A stretch of 64,000 bases of DNA from Paenibacillus lautus NBRC 15380. Lineage in GTDB: Bacteria > Bacillota > Bacilli > Paenibacillales > Paenibacillaceae. This document shows, piece after piece, positions 9,024 to 16,878 of the stretch. The position numbers were made by a program, and so were the translations under genes. The stretch is from assembly GCF_004000945.1 (NCBI RefSeq), contig NZ_BIMF01000015.1:1-64000 (forward strand), read 5' to 3'. Position 1 is the stretch's first letter. Every line of letters starts with the position of its first letter. A model generated the notes under the pieces. That model was given only the letters and a program-made list of their open reading frames with translations, did not search any database and was not told the DNA's origin.

Positions 9024-10460
9024 TTATTGTACTTTAAGATATTCTTTAATACCCGCTACAATACCTTGTGCAACACGATTTTGGAAATCGTCTTCAAACA
9101 ACTGGGCTTCGTCACCCTTGTTGCTCAAAAAGCCAATCTCGAGCAGGACAGCCGGCATCGTCGTTTCTCTCGTAACATGTAGGCTGCCGTATTTAACTCC
9201 ACGATCTTTGAGACCTGTCGCTTTTGCGAGATGTTTATGAATCACATTCGCCAATGATTTGCTTGAATCTCTCGTATAATACGTTTCTGTACCGCTGGGA
9301 CTGCTTGACGTGCTGCTGTTTCCATGAATGGATACGAAAATATCTGCTTTTAAATTATTAGCGATTTTAACGCGATCGCTAAGCTCAAGATGTGAATCGT
9401 CACTGCGAGTCATCACAACATTGATATTCTTCTCATTTTTGAGCAGTGCTTCAACCTTGAGGGCAATATCCAAATTAAATGATTTCTCCGTCTTTCCCGA
9501 AAGGCTGATCGACCCCGGCTTGATTCCGCCGTGACCGGCGTCAATGACAACCGTCTTCTTGCCATTGCCGGTAACTGGCGGTACCGGCGGAACGAGGATT
9601 TCGCCCTCTGCGTTCAGATCCACGATGATAATGCCCGATTCCTGGGTCACCGCATAATTCTTAGGTCCGGTCAAATCCAATACGATACGCACGGTTGGCG
9701 GGTTGTCGCTGAACACGGCATATCTAATATTCGTAACGTCAGAGTAATCCGTAACTTCCATATTGCCGCCGTTTTGAGCATTTAGGGCATGTCCGCTTAG
9801 AAACGAAGCAGAGTACACGGTGTCCGGAAGATCGATAACAATTCGATCAGGCCCCGTCATGCTGAACACTTTCGGCGTCACGGCGCCTTCCGTTGCAATC
9901 ATAAGACGGTTATCGCTAAAGCTAAGCCCCGTCAACGAAGTCTTGTTTCCAGATTCCGCAGGCGGAGGCGTTTGATTGCCTGGATTGGTTCCGGCACCTG
10001 GATCAATCTCGACTTCGGTGGCAGGCGGGGCCGTGCTGGAGAGGAACACAGCCTTCGATTGGTTGTCCCATTTCACATCAAGACCCATCTGTTCGCTAAC
10101 AAAACGGAGCGGCACAAGCGTGGTCGGTCCATTCAAGACAGGCGCTAAATTCAGATCTACCTGGGCCCCGTTCAATTCTGCCTGCTGGCTGCCGACCACC
10201 ATGCGGACCTTCTTCTCGCTATTTTCAACCGTTACGGTTTGGCTGGCCTTCTCCCAGCCTACCTTGAAACCGAGATTCTCGGATACTACGCGGATCGGAA
10301 TCATCACGTTGCCTTTCATGTTGGCTACCTGGACGCCCGAAGACAAATTCAATGGTTCCCCGTCAAGAAAAATGCTCGCACTTGAAGAACTGGCTTCACC
10401 ACTTTTCGGAAATGCCAGCAAGAAGACTATCAACATCATTACAAACCCTAACTTCTTCAT
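9024..10460 (-). CDS. N-acetylmuramoyl-L-alanine amidase with stalk and AMIN domains (copy 2)
   Basis: A 478-aa paralogue of the amidase at 6715. The start at 10460 is set by GAGGTGG 4 nt before the ATG and by the signal peptide MKKLGFVMMLIVFLLAFPKS; the ATG/TTG-free extension to 10571 is not credible as protein. Domain order is the same: stalk (VPIRVVSENLGF-like and VPLRFVSEQMGL repeats), a Pro/Gly linker, AMIN, then amidase_3 with AGHGG, KTEKSFNLD (Glu), SIHGN and LLEIGFLSN. All zinc ligands are present, so both copies should be active. First gene of the upstream cassette; about 235 bp of upstream sequence separates it from leuD. Confidence 0.92.
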   Translation of the reverse strand: MKKLGFVMMLIVFLLAFPKSGEASSSSASIFLDGEPLNLSSGVQVANMKGNVMIPIRVVSENLGFKVGWEKASQTVTVENSEKKVRMVVGSQQAELNGAQVDLNLAPVLNGPTTLVPLRFVSEQMGLDVKWDNQSKAVFLSSTAPPATEVEIDPGAGTNPGNQTPPPAESGNKTSLTGLSFSDNRLMIATEGAVTPKVFSMTGPDRIVIDLPDTVYSASFLSGHALNAQNGGNMEVTDYSDVTNIRYAVFSDNPPTVRIVLDLTGPKNYAVTQESGIIIVDLNAEGEILVPPVPPVTGNGKKTVVIDAGHGGIKPGSISLSGKTEKSFNLDIALKVEALLKNEKNINVVMTRSDDSHLELSDRVKIANNLKADIFVSIHGNSSTSSSPSGTETYYTRDSSKSLANVIHKHLAKATGLKDRGVKYGSLHVTRETTMPAVLLEIGFLSNKGDEAQLFEDDFQNRVAQGIVAGIKEYLKVQ

Positions 10461-10620
10461 GAATCCACCTCGATCATCCCATGATTGAATTTGAAAAGCA
10501 AATCTAGCAAAAACTAAAAATATGTAAATCAGCACATTCCCGACTACATGCTGCCGGACAAATACTGACATAAAACAATGGTCCCTCTTGGCTGCCGCTG
10601 CATATTAATTCCATAATACC

Positions 10621-10657
10621 AAAAAAAACTTCCATTTCCTACACAGGAAATGGAAGT
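10621..10657 (-). terminator. Intrinsic terminator after leuD
   Basis: Thirteen-bp perfect stem (10626-10638 with 10645-10657), 6-nt loop, followed on the minus strand by a run of U (about 10619-10627). It closes the leuCD transcript. Confidence 0.9.
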
Positions 10658-10695
10658 TTAATAATCTTGTAACCTTTTGCTGCGTGATTGCGAGA

Positions 10696-11298
10696 TTAAG
10701 CGAACAGACGCTCCCCATGCTTCTTCTCGTAAGCATCGATCGCACTTTCATGCTGCAGCGTCAAACCGATGTCATCCAGTCCTTGAAGCAGGAATTGACG
10801 ACGGTGCTCGTCAAGATCAAAGTCAATACGGAGTCCTTGATCATCTGTAATCGTTTTGCTCTCCAGATCGACGTTCAGCTTATAGCCTTCTTTGGCTTCC
10901 GTCCGCTGGAACAACTCTTCCACCTGCTCCTCCGACAATTTGATCGGCAGAATCCCGTTCTTAAAGCAGTTATTGTAGAAAATATCAGCGAACGATGGAG
11001 CGATCACCACCCGGAATCCGTAGTCGAGGATCGCCCAAGGCGCATGCTCACGGGAAGAACCGCAGCCAAAGTTGGCACGGGAAATCAGGATGGTTGAGCC
11101 CTGGTATCGGGGCTGATTCAGCGAGAAGCTGTCGATATTGCCGCCCTCTTCATCAAATCGCCATTCGTAAAACAGAAACTGTCCAAAACCTGTACGTTCA
11201 ATCCGTTTCAAGAACTGCTTCGGAATTATTGCGTCCGTATCTACATTCACCCGGTCCACAGGTGCGACGATACCGTGTAATTTCGTAAATGCTTGCAT
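10696..11298 (-). CDS. leuD: 3-isopropylmalate dehydratase, small subunit
   Basis: A 200-aa small (swivel-domain) subunit of isopropylmalate isomerase, which with LeuC converts 2-isopropylmalate to 3-isopropylmalate in leucine synthesis. Family signatures are ANFGCGSSREHAPWA and DADAIIPKQFLK-like (here VDTDAIIPKQFLKR). GGAGGAG lies 6 nt before the ATG. It follows leuC by 20 bp, giving a two-gene operon that ends at the terminator at 10621. leuA, leuB and ilv genes are not in the window. Confidence 0.96.
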   Translation of the reverse strand: MQAFTKLHGIVAPVDRVNVDTDAIIPKQFLKRIERTGFGQFLFYEWRFDEEGGNIDSFSLNQPRYQGSTILISRANFGCGSSREHAPWAILDYGFRVVIAPSFADIFYNNCFKNGILPIKLSEEQVEELFQRTEAKEGYKLNVDLESKTITDDQGLRIDFDLDEHRRQFLLQGLDDIGLTLQHESAIDAYEKKHGERLFA

Positions 11299-11318
11299 AA
11301 ACTTCTCCTCCGTCCTTC

Positions 11319-12743
11319 TTAGCTCACAACTTCTTCGGCTGCAAAGTTCCAGTCACGTACATCCACGAAGCGTCCTTTAACCGCAGCTGCCGCTGCCATT
11401 GCCGGCGATACGAGGTGCGTTCTGCCGCCGCGGCCTTGGCGTCCTTCGAAGTTACGGTTGGACGTGGATGCGCAGCGCTGTCCCGGCTTCAATACATCCG
11501 GGTTCATCGCGAGACACATGCTGCAGCCTGCTTCACGCCATTCGAAACCCGCTTCAACAAAAATTTTGTCGAGCCCTTCTTGTTCAGCCTGAATCTTCAC
11601 TCGGCCCGATCCGGGAACAACGATAGCTGTTACATTGCTTGACACTTTATGTCCCTTCGCTACAGCAGCCGCTGCACGCAAATCTTCAATGCGTCCATTC
11701 GTGCAAGAACCGATAAAGACATAATCGATCGGAATCTCAGATATTGGAGTCCCTGGCACAAGCGCCATATACTCCAGGGCTTTCTCCGCTGCCTTGCGCT
11801 CATTCTCGGTCTTAAAATCCGCAGGGTTAGGAACCGTCGAGGAAATGTCAGTACCCATTCCCGGGCTCGTTCCCCAGGTTACTTGTGGGATCAGAGATTC
11901 TACATCGAACTCAACCACCACGTCGAACTCGGCGCCTTCGTCTGTCACAAGCTCTTTCCAAGCTGCTACTGCAGCATCAAAAGCTTCGCCCTGCGGAACA
12001 TATTGACGTCCGCGCAAGTATTCAAACGTCGTTTCATCCGGGGCGATCATGCCCGCTCTGGCTCCGCCTTCGATGGACATGTTGCACACGGTCATGCGCT
12101 CTTCCATCGACAGCTCGCGGATCGCTTCACCCGTATACTCAATAACATAGCCTGTTGCAAAATCAGTTCCGTATTTCGCGATGACGCCGAGGATCATGTC
12201 CTTAGCCGTTACGCCCGGATTGCGGCGGCCGACAAATCGCACTTCCATGGTCTTCGCTTTGGCCTGCTGCAAACATTGGGTTGCCAGTACATGCTCAACC
12301 TCGCTCGTACCGATACCGAACGCAAGCGCGCCGAACGCACCGTGAGTGGATGTATGGCTGTCGCCGCACACAATCGTTTTGCCTGGATGTGTTAAGCCCA
12401 GTTCCGGCCCCATGACGTGCACAACGCCTTGATCAATCGTATCGAGATCATACAGGGTAACGCCAAAATCCTGACAGTTCTTGGTCAGGGTATCAATTTG
12501 CTGCTTCGAAATCGGATCCGTAATGTTAAAACGGTCTTTCGTTGGAACATTGTGATCCATCGTTGCAAAGGTCAGTTCAGGACGGCGTACTTTACGGCCG
12601 CTGAGACGCAAACCTTCAAATGCTTGCGGGGAAGTTACCTCGTGAACCAAATGCAGGTCGATGTACAAAATACCCGGTTTGCCTTCTTCTTGATGAATAA
12701 CGTGGTTATCCCAAATTTTCTCGAACATTGTCTTCTTACTCAT
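11319..12743 (-). CDS. leuC: 3-isopropylmalate dehydratase, large subunit
   Basis: A 474-aa aconitase-family subunit. The 4Fe-4S ligands are visible in FIGSCTNGR and in GCSMCLAMN, and the motifs GDSHTSTHGAFGA and DHNVPT are intact. Three ATG codons in a row follow GGGGTG; the third (12743) has the best spacing and gives the usual family length, while the frame open to 12830 is an upstream extension. First gene of leuCD, divergent from a LysR gene across a 185-bp region with a perfect palindrome that may be the operator. Confidence 0.96.
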   Translation of the reverse strand: MSKKTMFEKIWDNHVIHQEEGKPGILYIDLHLVHEVTSPQAFEGLRLSGRKVRRPELTFATMDHNVPTKDRFNITDPISKQQIDTLTKNCQDFGVTLYDLDTIDQGVVHVMGPELGLTHPGKTIVCGDSHTSTHGAFGALAFGIGTSEVEHVLATQCLQQAKAKTMEVRFVGRRNPGVTAKDMILGVIAKYGTDFATGYVIEYTGEAIRELSMEERMTVCNMSIEGGARAGMIAPDETTFEYLRGRQYVPQGEAFDAAVAAWKELVTDEGAEFDVVVEFDVESLIPQVTWGTSPGMGTDISSTVPNPADFKTENERKAAEKALEYMALVPGTPISEIPIDYVFIGSCTNGRIEDLRAAAAVAKGHKVSSNVTAIVVPGSGRVKIQAEQEGLDKIFVEAGFEWREAGCSMCLAMNPDVLKPGQRCASTSNRNFEGRQGRGGRTHLVSPAMAAAAAVKGRFVDVRDWNFAAEEVVS

Positions 12744-12874
12744 CATCATCACCCCATTGTTCTTTACGTCCATGAGAAGATAATTGCTTGTTATCTTCTT
12801 TACATATAAGGAAGATCTACAACGCATCATCTTTACGTTGATAGTAATATATCATTTCCTTCTTCATTGTTCCA

Positions 12875-12887
12875 AGATATAATATCT
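12875..12887. promoter_or_regulatory. Perfect 13-bp palindrome between leuC and lysR
   Basis: AGATAT-A-ATATCT, with a second partial dyad (GATA-N6-TATC) about 35 bp towards leuC. LysR-type regulators usually bind dyads of this kind in the divergent region they control, often overlapping their own promoter. Assignment as operator is inference. Confidence 0.4.
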
Positions 12888-12928
12888 ATAGATGTAATAG
12901 GATTCAGCTATAACGGAGTGATGCCTAA

Positions 12929-13861
12929 ATGGAACTGAGACAACTGCAATATACGCTGCAAATCGCGGCGGATAAAAATTTTTCGCGTGCCGCGGAGAAG
13001 CTTCATATCGCCCAGCCTTCCTTGAGCCAGCAGCTCTCCAAGCTGGAGAAAGAGCTCGGCGTGCTGCTGTTCCAGCGGAATACGAGCAACGTTGAGCTAA
13101 CCCATGCCGGAGCCAGCTTTGTCGAGCATGCCCAGAAGATCATGGACGCCGTCGAGCAGCTGAAGCAGGAGATGTCGGACATCTCCCAGCTACGGAAGGG
13201 TAAAGTCGTAGTCGGCAGCATGCCGATTACGGGTTCTCACCTGCTGCCACGGGTTTTGCCTGCCTTTAAAAAGGGATATCCGGATATTGAGATCACCCTG
13301 TTGGAAGACTCCTCCATGAACCTGGAGAAGCTGACGGCCAGCGGCAAGGCCGATCTCAGCCTCCTAGCGCTGCCGCTGTCCGAGCCGTCGCTGTCCTGGA
13401 TTCCGATCGGTGAGGAAATGATCGATTTGGCCGTTCCTCCGCGGCACCCGCTTGCGCTGCGGGCAGCCTCTGATCCCGTCCGGCCCATCACGATCGACGA
13501 AATCCGGAACGAAGCGTTTGTTGTCCTCAAAAAAGGACAGGGCTTCCGGAAGCTTACTTTTGACATATGTCGGGAGGCCGGCTTTGAACCGAACGTTGTA
13601 TTCGAGAGCAACAATATCGAAACGCTCCAATCTCTGGTCGCTACCGGAATGGGCATAACGCTGGTGCCTCGTTTTATCGCCCGTGCAAAACGCAGCGAGT
13701 TTATACCGGTCTACTTGCCGCTTGCTGATCCGGTTCCGAGCCGCACACTGGTTGTGGCTTTCCGCAATGGCCGGTATTTGTCCAAAGCGGCGGATGCGTT
13801 CATCGATACGTTCAAGCAGGTTATGGATAAACTCGTTGTGGAGAGTGTTCAGGATTCATGA
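12929..13861 (+). CDS. LysR-family transcriptional regulator
   Basis: A 310-aa regulator. The N-terminal winged helix-turn-helix is typical (MELRQLQYTLQIAADKNFSR, then AAEKLHIAQPSLSQQLSKLE, residues 1-60). It is followed by a two-lobed periplasmic-binding-like effector domain (about 90-300; GKADLSLLALPL and SLVATGMGITLVP are typical of the CysB/CynR-like fold). GGAGTG precedes the ATG. It is transcribed away from leuCD, which suggests control of leuCD and itself, possibly in response to an isopropylmalate-type intermediate; this is inference from position only. It ends in a strong terminator. Confidence 0.9.
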   Translation: MELRQLQYTLQIAADKNFSRAAEKLHIAQPSLSQQLSKLEKELGVLLFQRNTSNVELTHAGASFVEHAQKIMDAVEQLKQEMSDISQLRKGKVVVGSMPITGSHLLPRVLPAFKKGYPDIEITLLEDSSMNLEKLTASGKADLSLLALPLSEPSLSWIPIGEEMIDLAVPPRHPLALRAASDPVRPITIDEIRNEAFVVLKKGQGFRKLTFDICREAGFEPNVVFESNNIETLQSLVATGMGITLVPRFIARAKRSEFIPVYLPLADPVPSRTLVVAFRNGRYLSKAADAFIDTFKQVMDKLVVESVQDS

Positions 13862-13880
13862 ATGCTGCCCATAAATAAAA

Positions 13881-13930
13881 AAAGAAGCTCAGCTAAGGTC
13901 AATTTGACAAGACCAAGCTGAGCTTCTTTT
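13881..13930. terminator. Bidirectional terminator between lysR and a small minus-strand gene
   Basis: Long stem (13881-13894 with 13916-13930, AAAGAAGCTCAGCT against AGCTGAGCTTCTTTT) with an inner GGTC/GACC extension. T4 follows on the plus strand and a longer A-run gives U on the minus strand, so it can end both convergent transcripts. Confidence 0.85.
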
Positions 13931-13973
13931 CAACCTGAAGTTATAACACACCCATTTCATCATAATCGGAGGT

Positions 13974-14162
13974 TTATTTGCGCAAATTATGCTGGTCAAT
14001 CAATCGGTTCTGTTCATCCGCAGTACGGGACTGATCCTGAATCGATTCATTCTTCCCGTTGCCGCCTCCGGCAACATTCTCAACAAAGTTGCGGAACTGT
14101 TGTTTTTGTACTTCTTCCTGCTCATGGTTTTGGCTGTCGAATTGGTTGTTCTCTACCATCAT
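13974..14162 (-). CDS. Small hydrophilic protein of unknown function (62 aa)
   Basis: The start at 14162 (MMVENNQF) is set by GAGAGGAGG 6 nt upstream; the frame open to 14225 has no ribosome site. The product is rich in Gln, Asn, Glu and Arg with one Gly-rich patch (NVAGGGNG), has no membrane segment and is probably disordered or coiled. The composition recalls small spore proteins, but no SASP signature is present and I do not assign it. It shares the bidirectional terminator at 13881-13930 with the LysR gene. Confidence 0.6.
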   Translation of the reverse strand: MMVENNQFDSQNHEQEEVQKQQFRNFVENVAGGGNGKNESIQDQSRTADEQNRLIDQHNLRK

Positions 14163-14253
14163 TTCAAGCCTCCTCTCTGACGGATTACCCATAGTATACC
14201 CGCCACTGACCAGATGAAACTTCATTTTTCAGAGGAGTTTAACCATAAACGAT

Positions 14254-15066
14254 TTATTGAAAATACAAATTCGGACGACGGTCTTCAAAAACCGGAATAC
14301 GTCCTCTGACTTCATCCGTAAGATCACAATCCAGCGTACCTGTCAGGATCATTTCCTGCTCATCCCCTTCGGCAATGACCTCCCCCCACGGATCGATGAT
14401 CATGGAGTGGCCGAAAAAGTCCGTCTCTCCGCTAGTTCCTACACGATTACACGCAATGACATACATTTGGTTCTCGATCGCTCTGGCCATGAGCAGCGTT
14501 CTCCAATGATGCCGCCGCGGATGCGGCCACTCCGCAGGCACAAACAGCACTTGAGCGCCGCTGAGCGCGAGAGTGCGGGACAATTCTGGGAACCGTATAT
14601 CGTAACAGATCGACGCGCCCGCTTTCAATTGTTCCAGCTCAAAGGTTACGGTATGCTGTCCGGCTTGCAGAAACTTTTCTTCATCCATCAGGCGGAACAG
14701 GTGAATTTTGGAATATTTGGCGATCTGCTCGCCGCTCCGGTTAAACACATACATGCTGTTATAAATCCGATCTTCGATTCGTTCGGCTACAGATCCGCCG
14801 ACGACTTGGATGCGGTGTTTTCGCGCAAATTCGCTCAGCATCCGAGAGGTTTCCTGTCCCATGGGATCGGCAAGCTCTTGAATCCGGTCAAGCGCATACC
14901 CCGTATTCCACATTTCCGGCAGTACGATGACGTCCGGCTTCATATCAGCCGCTGCGGCCTGCTCCATCATACCGAGCATTTTATTCATATTGGCATTCAC
15001 GTTTCCTATTTCAATATCGGCTTGGATAAGTGCGATATTCAATTGAGCCTTTGCTTCACCAGTCAT
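14254..15066 (-). CDS. mtnU: Carbon-nitrogen hydrolase, probable omega-amidase of methionine salvage
   Basis: A 270-aa nitrilase-superfamily enzyme with the full Glu-Lys-Cys triad: Glu in LPEMWNTGY, Lys in YSKIHLF, Cys in ASICYDIRFPE. MtnU-type members hydrolyse alpha-ketoglutaramate, the product left when the glutamine-dependent transaminase MtnE makes methionine. The gene is divergent from mtnE (15320), which supports this identity over other nitrilases. GGAGG precedes the ATG at 15066, and a possible small ORF (15081-15206) lies just upstream on the same strand. Confidence 0.85.
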   Translation of the reverse strand: MTGEAKAQLNIALIQADIEIGNVNANMNKMLGMMEQAAAADMKPDVIVLPEMWNTGYALDRIQELADPMGQETSRMLSEFARKHRIQVVGGSVAERIEDRIYNSMYVFNRSGEQIAKYSKIHLFRLMDEEKFLQAGQHTVTFELEQLKAGASICYDIRFPELSRTLALSGAQVLFVPAEWPHPRRHHWRTLLMARAIENQMYVIACNRVGTSGETDFFGHSMIIDPWGEVIAEGDEQEMILTGTLDCDLTDEVRGRIPVFEDRRPNLYFQ

Positions 15067-15080
15067 CTTGCAGCCTCCTG

Positions 15081-15206
15081 TTATTGGGTAGAATTCAGCA
15101 TCAGCGCCGCTGTGATCATGAAATCCATGATCGGGCTCTTATTCCGGAATTCATCCATTCTCTTGATGTCATCATCATAGCCTCCTCCGCCCTGCTGCTG
15201 CAACAC
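15081..15206 (-). CDS. Possible small ORF upstream of mtnU (41 aa)
   Basis: A minus-strand frame translated by hand: V/M-LQQQGGGGYDDDIKRMDE, then FRNKSPIMDFMITAALMLNS, then TQ and stop. Starts possible are GTG at 15206 or TTG at 15203; AGAGGG lies about 13 nt upstream, longer than ideal. The stop is 15 bp from the mtnU ATG, so it could be translated with mtnU. The amino-acid order (Gly-rich head, amphipathic helix, hydrophobic tail) looks protein-like rather than random. No family is recognised. Confidence 0.35.
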   Translation of the reverse strand: MLQQQGGGGYDDDIKRMDEFRNKSPIMDFMITAALMLNSTQ

Positions 15207-15319
15207 CCAAGCACCATTTCCCTCTATACACCCCTGATAAATCGTGTTAAATTAATCCTAATTGTTTTCAAAATCAGCTGCATTCGAGTGTAATTAGATA
15301 ACGGAGTGATGAAACTGCA

Positions 15320-16510
15320 ATGAACAAATTAAACGAATTCCAAATAGAGCCGGCCGAGATGATGTCCCAGCTGCCCACACAATTTTTCGCGACCTTGGTC
15401 TCCAAGGTAAACCGCCAAGTGGCACAGGGACATGATGTGATCAATCTCGGGCAGGGAAATCCCGATCAGCCCACGCCGCCTCATATCGTATCCAGCTTGA
15501 AGGAAGCGGCCGACAATCCGCAGTTTCACAAATATTCGCCTTTTACCGGCTTTTCCTTTCTTAAAGAAGCCATTGCGCATCGATATAAGGAAGACTACAA
15601 CGTTGATCTGGATCCGGAGACGGAGGTAGCCATTCTGTTTGGAGGAAAAACAGGGCTCGTACAGCTGCCGCAAGTGCTTCTGAACCCGGGTGATGTATGT
15701 CTTGTCCCGGACCCCGGTTATCCGGATTACTGGTCAGGTGTTGCACTGGCCCGTGCCCAAATGAAGTTCATGCCGTTAACCGCAGCTAACCGGTTTCTTC
15801 CCGACTATGGTGCGATCACACCTGCAGACAGAGAAAAAGCGAAGCTGATGTTCTTGAATTACCCGAATAATCCGACATCCGCCGTCGCTCCCCTGTCCTT
15901 CTACGAGGATACGGTGGCATTCGCCGCCGAACACGGGATTGTGGTAGCCAGTGATTTTGCTTATGGAGCGATCGGATTTGACGGAGACCGTCCGGTCAGC
16001 TTTTTGCAGGCAGAAGGAGCCAAAGAGGTTGGCGTAGAATTCTACACCCTCTCCAAAACCTACAATATGGCCGGATGGCGCGTTGGTTTTGCCTTGGGGA
16101 ACAAAAAAATCATCTCGCTGATCAATATGCTGCAGGACCATATCTACGTCAGCCTGTTCGGCGGCATTCAGGCTGCAGCGGCCACAGCTCTCACTTCGCC
16201 GCAAGACTGCGTTGAGGAGCTGGTGGCACGCTACCAATCGAGAAGGGACGCCTTCTATGGCGCCCTGTCCGAAATCGGCTGGCAAGCCCAGAAACCTGCA
16301 GGCTCCTTCTTTAGCTGGCTGCCCGTACCGAAGGGCTTTACCTCGGTATCCTTTGCCGACCTGCTGCTTGAGGAGGCCAAGGTAGCAGTTGCTCCTGGTA
16401 TCGGCTTTGGCGATCACGGCGAAGGATATGTCCGCGTCGGCCTGTTAAGCAGCGAAGAACGAATGCGGGAAGCCGCCTACCGAATCGGCAAGCTGAACTT
16501 GTTCGGTTAA
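15320..16510 (+). CDS. mtnE: PLP-dependent aminotransferase of methionine salvage
   Basis: A 396-aa class I aminotransferase. The start region LPTQFFATLVSKVNRQVAQG and HDVINLGQGNPDQPTPPHIV matches the MtnE/MtnV type of B. subtilis. The PLP lysine is in TLSKTYNMAGWRVGFA, with the substrate-carboxylate Arg near VRVGLLSSEE. It aminates 4-methylthio-2-oxobutyrate to methionine, the last salvage step. It is divergent from mtnU; mtnWXB follow about 3.7 kb downstream after the proBAC insertion. GGAGTG precedes the ATG. I find no SAM riboswitch upstream. Confidence 0.9.
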   Translation: MNKLNEFQIEPAEMMSQLPTQFFATLVSKVNRQVAQGHDVINLGQGNPDQPTPPHIVSSLKEAADNPQFHKYSPFTGFSFLKEAIAHRYKEDYNVDLDPETEVAILFGGKTGLVQLPQVLLNPGDVCLVPDPGYPDYWSGVALARAQMKFMPLTAANRFLPDYGAITPADREKAKLMFLNYPNNPTSAVAPLSFYEDTVAFAAEHGIVVASDFAYGAIGFDGDRPVSFLQAEGAKEVGVEFYTLSKTYNMAGWRVGFALGNKKIISLINMLQDHIYVSLFGGIQAAAATALTSPQDCVEELVARYQSRRDAFYGALSEIGWQAQKPAGSFFSWLPVPKGFTSVSFADLLLEEAKVAVAPGIGFGDHGEGYVRVGLLSSEERMREAAYRIGKLNLFG

Positions 16511-16521
16511 TCCAATTCCTT

Positions 16522-16550
16522 TTGAAAAAACAAAAACGATGTGCTATTCT
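16522..16550 (+). promoter_or_regulatory. Candidate sigma-A promoter for the proBAC T-box transcript
   Basis: TTGAAA (16522-16527), 17-bp spacer, TATTCT (16545-16550). A start near 16557 would place the T-box structures directly at the 5' end of the message. Confidence 0.55.
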
Positions 16551-16556
16551 TGCAGT

Positions 16557-16813
16557 AACAATTGATTGCCATTTTCCAAACGCAAAGACGGGACCAGTAC
16601 GAAAGCATAGGGCACGATGACCAGAGAGCGAATTCCATGGGCTGAAAGAATTTGCCGTGACCCCCTTTCCGAATCCTACCCCCGAGCGGCCTGGCTTGCC
16701 AGGACAGTGCCTTCTGTTACAGGGCTAAAGCCGGATGAGCTGCGCTCATCAACAAAGGTGGTACCGCGGAAGTCAAACTTTCGTCCTTTTTCATACAGGA
16801 CGAAAGTTTTTTT
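16557..16813 (+). promoter_or_regulatory. T-box leader, probably tRNA-Pro responsive, controlling proB
   Basis: The conserved T-box sequence AAAGGTGGTACCGCG is at 16754-16768, followed by a terminator (arms 16775-16786 and 16798-16809, then seven T). Upstream are typical stem I elements (GGACCAGTA, AGAGAGCGA, GGGCTGAAAG). The specifier-loop context GAAT-CCT-ACC offers CCT (proline) followed by the usual purine, which fits the downstream proline genes. In T-boxes uncharged tRNA pairs with the specifier and the NGG bulge and stabilises the antiterminator, so proB expression should rise on proline starvation. The specifier is my reading, not a fold. Confidence 0.9.
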
Positions 16814-16878
16814 GTTTTCTGAGAAAAGGATTCATTACAGCTATACCTACTAATCATAAATACAAGGAAGTGATCACG

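Larger units (their letters stand above)
6077..10460 (-). repeat. Tandem duplication of a two-gene amidase-GerMN cassette
   Basis: Gene order amidase, GerMN lipoprotein, amidase, GerMN lipoprotein, all on the minus strand. Both pairs share domain order and many identical short segments at protein level, but the DNA has diverged and the linkers differ in length, so the duplication is not recent. A terminator at 8222-8255 splits the copies. Confidence 0.75.

Noticed and set aside
13974..14162. Gamma-type small acid-soluble spore protein
   Set aside because: Gln/Asn-rich, but without the repeated motif or length of gamma SASPs, so left as hypothetical.
15207..15319. Possible SAM riboswitch before mtnE
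   Set aside because: No S-box consensus, kink-turn or terminator found; only a plain leader with GGAGTG.
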